Source: an uncultured delta proteobacterium
Lineage (GTDB): Bacteria; RBG-13-61-14; DRUE01
Assembly (NCBI GenBank): GCA_903897985.1
Contig: CAIUDS010000150.1
Span: 1-11,521, forward strand
Direction of reading: 5' to 3'
DNA length: 11,521 nucleotides
Part shown: positions 6,397-11,521 of the stretch, piece after piece
How the letters are laid out: each line of letters opens with the position of its first letter
Position numbering within the stretch: the stretch's first letter is position 1
The notes under the pieces: generated by a model
Database searches by the model: none
Seen by the model: the letters and a program-made list of their open reading frames with translations, nothing else
What the model was told of the DNA's origin: nothing
Made by a program: the position numbers and the translations under genes

Positions 6397-7416
6397 ATGC
6401 AGAGATTAGTTCCCGGCTGGGTGCATCGGCCCGGTCAACATTGCGCCTCGACCGTGCTCAGCGACCTTGCTCATTTTTACGGGTCCGAACTGTCCGAGCC
6501 TTTTTGCTTGGGCTTGGGCGCGGGCCTGGGTTTTTTTTACCTGGAAGAAAATTCCTTGTCGCCCACCCGGACCATCATGTCGCGCGCCCATAACCTGGAG
6601 GCCAATTTCTTCCATGACCTGGAACTTCCCTTTGACTGGAAAAAGGAATCCGACCCGGAGCAGGGATGGCAAGCCGCGCGGCAGGCCATAGACCTCGGCC
6701 GGCCGGTGCTGTTTCACGCCGATATTTTCTACCTCGATCATTATCAGTCCAAGACCCATTTCCCGCTCCATGTCATCCTGCTCTGGGGATACGACCTGGA
6801 AAAAGGAACGGCCTACATCGTGGACACCGGCTGGGAGGGCCTGATTGAAATCCCGCTCGCCTCTCTTTCCCGGGCGCGCTATAGCAAGGACAGCTTTGTT
6901 AAACTGGACGGCGATTTTTTCCCGGTGGCGCTTCCGCGAAAAATCGAGCGGCTGGAGGCAAAGGTCAGCAAGGCGATCTTGCTCCAGGCGGAATTGCTCG
7001 CCGGGCCGGGGCCGGGAGATTCGGCCTTTGAAGGATACTCGGGGATGCGGAAAGTTGCCGAGCGAATTTTTGAATGGCCGTCCGCGCCAGACGCAAGCTG
7101 GTGCTTCCGCTGGGCCTATCAGATCATTGAACGCAGGGGCACGGGCGGGGGCGCCTTCCGTAAACTCTATGCCGGGTTCCTCGCCGAGGCCGGCCGGGCC
7201 TGGCCCAGGTTCCGCGAGATTGCGCCATTTGAAAAGTTGGAGAAGATAGGCCATAAATGGAGTGAACTGGCCATGCTGCTCAAGGAATTGAGCGAGCAGA
7301 GTCCGGCCGCGCCGGCCGGGCTGAAAAAGGCTTCCGCCTGGTTTCGGGAATTGGCGGATTCGGAACAGGAATTCTTTGAACAGGCCGCGCGAAAATTGAA
7401 AGCGGCCGGGGGGTGA
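6397..7416 (+). CDS. BtrH_N / DUF4872-type papain-like acyltransferase or peptidase homologue
   Basis: The 339-residue protein resembles the BtrH N-terminal domain family followed by a DUF4872-like C-terminal part. BtrH itself transfers an acyl chain from a carrier protein to an aminoglycoside in butirosin synthesis; most relatives have no known substrate. The likely catalytic residues are C16 in PGQHCAST, H125 in HFPLHVILLWGYD and D143 in AYIVDTGW, spaced as in papain-fold enzymes. The glycine-rich LGLGAGLGFFYLEE (38-51) is typical of the family. The C-terminal half (about 210-335) is helical, with YSGMRKVAERI and GGGAFRKLYAGFLAEAG, as in DUF4872. No signal peptide is seen, so it is cytoplasmic. 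The ATG at 6397 lacks a clear Shine-Dalgarno site but places the Cys at the usual distance. It follows the PilO-like gene by 16 nt and ends 7 nt before the SDR. No carrier protein or amino-sugar gene is nearby, so the substrate is unknown. Confidence 0.75.
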   Translation: MQRLVPGWVHRPGQHCASTVLSDLAHFYGSELSEPFCLGLGAGLGFFYLEENSLSPTRTIMSRAHNLEANFFHDLELPFDWKKESDPEQGWQAARQAIDLGRPVLFHADIFYLDHYQSKTHFPLHVILLWGYDLEKGTAYIVDTGWEGLIEIPLASLSRARYSKDSFVKLDGDFFPVALPRKIERLEAKVSKAILLQAELLAGPGPGDSAFEGYSGMRKVAERIFEWPSAPDASWCFRWAYQIIERRGTGGGAFRKLYAGFLAEAGRAWPRFREIAPFEKLEKIGHKWSELAMLLKELSEQSPAAPAGLKKASAWFRELADSEQEFFEQAARKLKAAGG

Positions 7417-7423
7417 GGCGGAC

Positions 7424-8257
7424 ATGAAAAATAATTGGAAGAACTGGGTGGACCTTCGGGGAAAAGTGGCGATGGTCACCGGCGGGGCCGGGGAGTTGTG
7501 CCGGGAGATGTGCATTGTGCTTGCGCAATGCGGGGCCAACATCCTGATCCTGGATTATGACCGCGAAAAAACCGCGGCCCTGGTGAAAAAGATCCGGAAG
7601 CGCGGCGGCAAGTCCACCGGGCTGATCGCCTCGGTCACGGACAAGGTCAGCCTGGAAATGGCCGCCCGGCAGGTGCGCAAGAGTTTCGGCGGACTGGATA
7701 TCTTGATCAACGGCGCCGGGGGCAACGCCCCCACCGCGACCACCAATGATTCGCAAGATTTTTTCGCGCTCTCGGAAGAGGGGATACGGAAGGTCTTCGC
7801 CTTGAATGTGCTCGGGACCATTTTATCGAGCCAGGTCTTCGGCAAGGTTATGTGGGAGACGCGCAAAGCGGGCGTGATCATAAACATCAGCTCCATGAAC
7901 GCCTTCCGGCCCCTGACCCGGATCCCGGCTTATTCCGCGGCCAAGGCCGGCGTGAGCAACTTCACCCAATGGCTCGCGGTGCATTTCGCGCAGAATTACT
8001 CGCCCCAAATCCGGGTTAATGCCATTGCCCCGGGGTTTTTTGTCACCGCGCAAAACCGGTTCCTCCTGCTCGACCCCAAAACCAAAAAGCTCACCCCCCG
8101 CGGACAAAAGATCATGGACCACACCCCGGCCTCAAGGTTCGGGGCGCCCGGGGATTTGACCAGCACCCTGCTCTGGCTGATTTCTCCCGCAAGTGAATTT
8201 GTCAACGGCGTGGTGGTGCCGGTGGATGGCGGATTCAACGCCTTTAGCGGGGTTTGA
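7424..8257 (+). CDS. D-mannonate oxidoreductase-type SDR (probable fructuronate reductase)
   Basis: This is a 277-residue classical short-chain dehydrogenase. It most resembles the SDR group that replaces UxuB and interconverts D-fructuronate and D-mannonate with NAD(H). Group features are LINGAGGNAPTATT (94-107), LNVLGT (127-132), NISSMNAFRPLTRIPAYSAAK (154-174), HFAQN, VNAIAPGFF (198-206), HTPASRFG and the C-terminal VVPVDGGFNAFSGV. The catalytic set is N128, S157, Y170 and K174. D44 at the end of beta-2 (LILDYD) suggests NAD rather than NADP. One oddity is the cofactor loop TGGAGELC (19-26), which has Cys26 (codon 7499-7501) where the third glycine is usual. The start has GAGG (7415-7418) overlapping the previous stop, 5 nt ahead. 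The following UxaE homologue makes the preceding pathway step, which supports the substrate assignment. Confidence 0.82.
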   Translation: MKNNWKNWVDLRGKVAMVTGGAGELCREMCIVLAQCGANILILDYDREKTAALVKKIRKRGGKSTGLIASVTDKVSLEMAARQVRKSFGGLDILINGAGGNAPTATTNDSQDFFALSEEGIRKVFALNVLGTILSSQVFGKVMWETRKAGVIINISSMNAFRPLTRIPAYSAAKAGVSNFTQWLAVHFAQNYSPQIRVNAIAPGFFVTAQNRFLLLDPKTKKLTPRGQKIMDHTPASRFGAPGDLTSTLLWLISPASEFVNGVVVPVDGGFNAFSGV

Positions 8258-8265
8258 ATTTGATT

Positions 8266-8329
8266 GTGGTGCAGGCTTCCAGCCGGCAGGCCCCATGAAT
8301 AATTTCCGCAGGCAAGATGCCTGCGCCAC
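8266..8329. repeat. 64-bp palindromic repeat element in the SDR-uxaE gap
   Basis: The ends are inverted repeats of 11 bp with one mismatch: gtggtgcaggc (8266-8276) and gcctgcgccac (8319-8329). Inside are two hairpins. One is 8271-8277/8281-8287 (gcaggct/agccggc, one mismatch, loop tcc). The other is 8307-8313/8319-8325 (cgcaggc/gcctgcg, perfect 7 bp, loop aagat). The cores gcaggcttccagcc and gcaggcaagatgcctgc belong to a dispersed repeat type that I recall as common in some PVC-group and related genomes, where stray minus-strand translations give the peptide AGWKPAP. Here it fills most of the 87-nt gap and ends just before the Shine-Dalgarno site of the next gene, so the second hairpin could influence that gene's translation or partly stop transcription. 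Confidence 0.78.
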
Positions 8330-8331
8330 AA

Positions 8332-8336
8332 AGGAG
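8332..8336 (+). promoter_or_regulatory. Ribosome binding site fixing the uxaE-like start at 8345
   Basis: AGGAG (8332-8336) is 8 nt ahead of the ATG at 8345. A TTG two codons earlier (8339) is in frame but only 2 nt from the site, too close, so 8345 is preferred. Confidence 0.75.
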
Positions 8337-8344
8337 AGTTGAAA

Positions 8345-9811
8345 ATGACCAGGCTAAAACCAGGCGCGAATTATTTCGAGAAACTGCATCATCCGGCCCT
8401 TGGCATCCGGATTCCGGAAATTTTTCTCCATGGCCTTACGGCCGCGCTCAAGAAATATTCGGTGGCCTCGGGCCTCGAGCTTAGCTTCGGCCGCGAGACC
8501 AGCACCACCGAGGTGGTCGAGGCCCCGTTGGGGAAATACCCGATTGCGCTCGGTCATACCGGGACCTCCATCCCGCATTACCTCTCGGCCGGGGAAAGCG
8601 CGGCCCAAAAGGCCGGGATCCCGGTCGAACTGGAAGCCGACCACCTGATCGTGATCGGCTCCGCGGACCTGGCCGTGAAACGGATTGAGGGGGTGTGGGA
8701 ACTGCATGCTCTGGACACGCGCAAGCTCAAGGAAAACTTTGAATACAATTTCTCCGCCATTGACCAGGCCGTGAAGAGCGGCCCGGTCCGGACTTTCACC
8801 ACCGACACCTCGGACCTGATCTTCCGGCCCGCCGACCGGCTCTCTGACCAGGAATTGAAAAAAGATTTCGAAAAGGACCTAGCCGGCCGCGGCCGCAAAA
8901 AGCTTTTGGACCGCTATCTGGGCAGGACCTTCAGGCTTGAGGCCGCGGACGGATCGAGTTTGGAATTGGAGTTCAGCCGGCTGGAGGTTTATCGCCTGTT
9001 CCTTAAATACCGCGAGAGCATCCGCGCCAACGCCCGGATTTACGACTATCTGTTCAAAAAGACCTTCTGCTCTCGGGCCTTCGGCTTTGAAATTTCATTG
9101 GATGAAACCGAGTTCCTGACCCCGCCGAAGGAAGCCTTTTTCTATCTTAACGAATGGACGAGTTCCGGCCGGCATTTCGATTATTTCGCGCCCAACATCG
9201 GTTTCCGCAAGCGCGCGGACTACGACGGATCGTTAAAGGAGTTGGCCCAGCGCGTGAAAGAGCAGGCCGCGCTCGGGAATTATTTTGACGGCGCGATCGT
9301 GTCTTTCCATTCCGGCAGCGGGTCCACCGCCTGGAGCGGCAAGGGCAAGGGCGTATATCCGGCGCTTTTGAAAGCCACCGGCGGCCGGCTCAAATACAAG
9401 ATCTCCGGGGTTTATTACGAGCTCCTGCTCGAACTTTTATGCCGCGGCGACGGCGGCGCCAAGGGCAGGGAGCTTTACCATGAAATCTTTGACCGGGTTT
9501 ATGCCTTTTGCCAGGACCAGGTTTCGGGCAACAAAGAACTGGCCAGCGAATTGCTCCGCACCCAACTCTCCCGCTATGAAACCGATTTGCAACGCAAGAA
9601 GTGCAAGCCCCGGGACCCCCGCGCGGATTTCTTCCGCTTCAATTCCTGGCTCGCGCTCGCGTTCCGCGATCAGAACGCGCAGCGCATTTACCGGAAACGG
9701 CTGGTGGACCTCTACCAAAAAAACCGGGGCTTGAAGGCCAAGGTGGACAAGGAAGTCTTTGCCCTGACCGAACGATTGATCACCGGGCTTCATTTCGCGC
9801 GCAATTACTGA
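8345..9811 (+). CDS. uxaE: Tagaturonate epimerase (UxaE) family protein
   Basis: The 488-residue product matches the length and motif order of the tagaturonate-fructuronate epimerase family known from Thermotoga maritima UxaE. That enzyme inverts C4 of D-tagaturonate to give D-fructuronate and uses a divalent metal. Recognised blocks are VELEADHLIVIG (94-105), TFTTDTSDLIF (150-160), the helical LLDRYLGRTFRL region (187-198), FGFEISLDETE (246-256), FDGAIVSFHSGSGS (314-327) and VYPALLKATGG (337-347). Acidic residues and His in EADH, DETE and SFHSGS are candidates for metal or substrate binding (inference). It looks divergent: the segment LGHTGTSIPHYLS (69-81) and the extra STAWSGKGKG after HSGSG are not what I recall in Thermotoga UxaE. 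No signal peptide is present, so it is cytoplasmic. The position after an SDR fructuronate reductase supports the pathway. Its substrate might still be another ketouronate. Confidence 0.75.
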   Translation: MTRLKPGANYFEKLHHPALGIRIPEIFLHGLTAALKKYSVASGLELSFGRETSTTEVVEAPLGKYPIALGHTGTSIPHYLSAGESAAQKAGIPVELEADHLIVIGSADLAVKRIEGVWELHALDTRKLKENFEYNFSAIDQAVKSGPVRTFTTDTSDLIFRPADRLSDQELKKDFEKDLAGRGRKKLLDRYLGRTFRLEAADGSSLELEFSRLEVYRLFLKYRESIRANARIYDYLFKKTFCSRAFGFEISLDETEFLTPPKEAFFYLNEWTSSGRHFDYFAPNIGFRKRADYDGSLKELAQRVKEQAALGNYFDGAIVSFHSGSGSTAWSGKGKGVYPALLKATGGRLKYKISGVYYELLLELLCRGDGGAKGRELYHEIFDRVYAFCQDQVSGNKELASELLRTQLSRYETDLQRKKCKPRDPRADFFRFNSWLALAFRDQNAQRIYRKRLVDLYQKNRGLKAKVDKEVFALTERLITGLHFARNY

Positions 9812-9816
9812 GGAGG
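9811..9816 (+). promoter_or_regulatory. Ribosome binding site of the GH31 gene
   Basis: A perfect AGGAGG begins on the last base of the uxaE stop codon and lies 6 nt ahead of the ATG at 9823. The same frame is open back to 9601 inside uxaE, but this site and the signal peptide that follows fix the start at 9823. Confidence 0.85.
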
Positions 9817-9822
9817 GAAGGC

Positions 9823-11493
9823 ATGAAAAAAGTTTTGGCGTTGGCGCTCCTGATGTTGCTTGCTTCCATCTCGGCTCCGGCTTCGGAGCAGAAGGTCCCG
9901 GCCTACCCGGCTTTTATTTTCGGGCACATTGTCTGGGAGGACGAGTCAACCAGCGACAGCCTGCGCGAACTGGTCAAGGGCTATCGGGACCGGGACATCC
10001 CAATTTCCGGCGTGATCATAGACAGCCCCTGGGAAACCTATTACAACAATTTCTCGTTCGACCGCCAGCGGTTCCCGGACTATGAAAAACTGATTGCGGA
10101 ACTCAAGCGCCAGGACTTGGCGGTGCTGCTCTGGACCACCTCCGCGGTCAACACGGATAATCCCGATTACCAGGCCGACCTGGAAAAAGGATATTTCGCC
10201 AAAGGCCTCGAGAAATACAAATGGTGGAAAGGCACCGGCGGGTTGATTGATTACCAAAATCCGGAGGCCATGAAATACTGGCACAACCTGATGAACCGGG
10301 CGCTGGATTTGGGGATTGACGGCTGGAAAGTGGACGGCGTGGAAGGCATGGTGGCGCTGAAAGGGATTTCGCGGCAGCGGGCCTACTCAGCCGCTTACTA
10401 TGCCGATTTTTTCAATTACGGCCGCGAGCATACCGGCAAGCCGATTGTGGTGATGGCGCGGGGGATCGAGGAGTTCAACGAACACAGCATGGGCCTGCCG
10501 CATTGGGTGAACCCTCTCTACCTCGGCCCGGACATTGTTTTCGCCACGCATGAGGTGAGCTTCATGACCTGGACCGGCGACCATGACCCGACCTGGAACG
10601 GGATGCGCGACGCGCGCCGGGATTTCTTCAAGTGCGTTAACGCCGGATATGTCTCGCCGGGTTTTGATATCGGGGGGTACCGAGCGGGGAAGGGGGAGCG
10701 CGAGCTCTTCGTGCGCTGGGCGCAGTGGGGCGCGTTTGTGCCGTTCATGGAAAACGGCGGGATCGCCGAGCACCGGCCCTGGAAATACGGGGACGAGGTG
10801 GTGGACATCTACCGCCGGCTCGCGGTCGAACATGAGGAACTCGAATGGTATCTTTACAGCCTGCTGCCGGAGCGGTTTGCGGCGGGCAAGAGCCTGGTCG
10901 AAAAAGAGGAAGGTGAAAATTATTATCTCGGCGATTCCATTTTCGTGGCGCCGATCAAAAAGCCGGGCGGTAAGGTTTTTGTCGAGCTGCCCGACGGGAA
11001 CTGGAGATACTGGTATGATCTTTCCCAAACCTTCCCGGGTGGCGTGAGCATCAATCAAAAATTTTCTCTTTCCGATTTTCCCGTATATGTCAAAGAAGGC
11101 GCTTTGATCCCGCTCTGGGTGAAATCAAGATATGGCGGGCATTTGTTCAATGCGGCGTTTGCGGAGCAGGACACTTTTTGGCTGTTGCCCGGAGCCGGGA
11201 GCGGGAGCAGGAACCTCTCGGACCCCGCGGGCATGAACGGAAAGGTTAGTTGGAAACGAGATGCCCAGGGAATCGAGCTTTCCAGCCAGGGCTTGAAGCG
11301 GCCGGTGGTTCTGCTGGTGGAAGGAATTTCCGCTCCCCCCAAGACCGTCGCTTCCTCGGGAACGGCGGTCAAGAAAGTCGAGTGCGAAGCCGCAAAACCC
11401 GGCGGCGATGACGAGTTCTGTCAGCGCGAGCAAAAGTTGTTTCTGGAATTGAATCCCTCGAACGGAAAAATCGAGGCGAAAATTTCCTTCTAA
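9823..11493 (+). CDS. Secreted GH31-family glycoside hydrolase, short form
   Basis: The 556-residue protein has a signal peptide (MKKVLALALLMLLASISAPA, cleavage likely near residue 20), so it acts in the periplasm or outside. The GH31 barrel follows at once: PAFIFGHIVW (29-38), VIIDSPWETYYNNFSFDRQRF (64-84) and LGIDGWKVDGVEG (163-175) with nucleophile D171. Then come SFMTWTGDHDPTW (246-258) with likely acid/base D253, YVSPGFDIGGY (276-286) and QWGAFVPFMENGG (301-313). The beta-sandwich after the barrel starts near YYLGDSIFVAPI (367-378) and ends with a short extra region carrying C521 and C533. Family members are retaining alpha-glycosidases (glucose, xylose, galactose, sulfoquinovose). GH31 enzymes normally have an N-terminal beta-sandwich of about 150-250 residues before the barrel; none is present, and a strong ribosome site plus signal peptide argue against a truncated gene. 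The hexuronate genes upstream hint at a uronate-containing substrate, which is inference. A second stop (TGA) directly follows TAA. Confidence 0.9.
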   Translation: MKKVLALALLMLLASISAPASEQKVPAYPAFIFGHIVWEDESTSDSLRELVKGYRDRDIPISGVIIDSPWETYYNNFSFDRQRFPDYEKLIAELKRQDLAVLLWTTSAVNTDNPDYQADLEKGYFAKGLEKYKWWKGTGGLIDYQNPEAMKYWHNLMNRALDLGIDGWKVDGVEGMVALKGISRQRAYSAAYYADFFNYGREHTGKPIVVMARGIEEFNEHSMGLPHWVNPLYLGPDIVFATHEVSFMTWTGDHDPTWNGMRDARRDFFKCVNAGYVSPGFDIGGYRAGKGERELFVRWAQWGAFVPFMENGGIAEHRPWKYGDEVVDIYRRLAVEHEELEWYLYSLLPERFAAGKSLVEKEEGENYYLGDSIFVAPIKKPGGKVFVELPDGNWRYWYDLSQTFPGGVSINQKFSLSDFPVYVKEGALIPLWVKSRYGGHLFNAAFAEQDTFWLLPGAGSGSRNLSDPAGMNGKVSWKRDAQGIELSSQGLKRPVVLLVEGISAPPKTVASSGTAVKKVECEAAKPGGDDEFCQREQKLFLELNPSNGKIEAKISF

Positions 11494-11521
11494 TGATCGG
11501 CCTCTAGGCGAAAAGGCGGCT

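Noticed and set aside
6406..7542. 378-codon minus-strand open frame across the BtrH-like gene and SDR start
   Set aside because: It is antisense to two genes with catalytic motifs and has no recognisable family features or ribosome site.
9601..9822. 74-codon N-terminal extension of the GH31 gene that could have held part of a missing domain
   Set aside because: It lies inside uxaE in another frame, its sequence is not beta-sandwich-like, and AGGAGG plus a signal peptide mark 9823 as the start.
11493..11521. TAATG overlap suggesting a coupled gene after GH31, and short gcc/ggc pairings near the window end
   Set aside because: The ATG frame meets TAG after four codons, and the remaining 28 bases are too few to show a terminator or gene.

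Overview
The window is GC-rich and tightly packed, with every supported gene on the + strand and short gaps. A diderm (Gram-negative-type) bacterium fits best: there is an AsmA-family envelope protein, a PilO-like inner-membrane protein and a secreted glycosidase, and Gln-tRNA/Asn-tRNA are made by the GatCAB transamidation route. Two intergenic repeat elements and one in-frame 9-bp tandem repeat resemble dispersed repeats that I associate with large environmental genomes (PVC-group, Omnitrophota-like lineages). That is an impression, and I do not assign a phylum.

Layout: (1) 1-2705 holds gatA (5' end cut by the window edge) and complete gatB, separated by a 149-nt gap almost filled by a three-hairpin inverted-repeat element. 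No gatC is visible. (2) 2702-5509 is a 935-residue AsmA-family protein that overlaps gatB by ATGA. It carries a 9-bp tandem repeat in a linker and a 30-bp duplication in a low-complexity tail. (3) A good extended -10 promoter (5551-5578) then starts what looks like a second transcription unit: a PilO-like bitopic membrane protein (5607-6380), a BtrH-type papain-like acyltransferase/peptidase-fold protein (6397-7416), a D-mannonate-oxidoreductase-type SDR (7424-8257), a UxaE-family tagaturonate epimerase homologue (8345-9811) and a secreted GH31 glycosidase with no N-terminal beta-sandwich (9823-11493).

The last three genes fit together as hexuronate use. GH31 would release a sugar outside the cytoplasm. 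The UxaE homologue would interconvert tagaturonate and fructuronate, and the SDR would reduce fructuronate to mannonate. Uronate isomerase (UxaC), mannonate dehydratase (UxuA), KDG kinase and aldolase are not in the window. The BtrH-like protein lies only 7 nt upstream of the SDR and its role there is unexplained. This is the part of the window most likely to hold undescribed biology, together with the short GH31 and the divergent UxaE homologue.

No RNA gene, CRISPR array, insertion sequence or phage gene was seen. No stretch over 300 bases lacks a gene.
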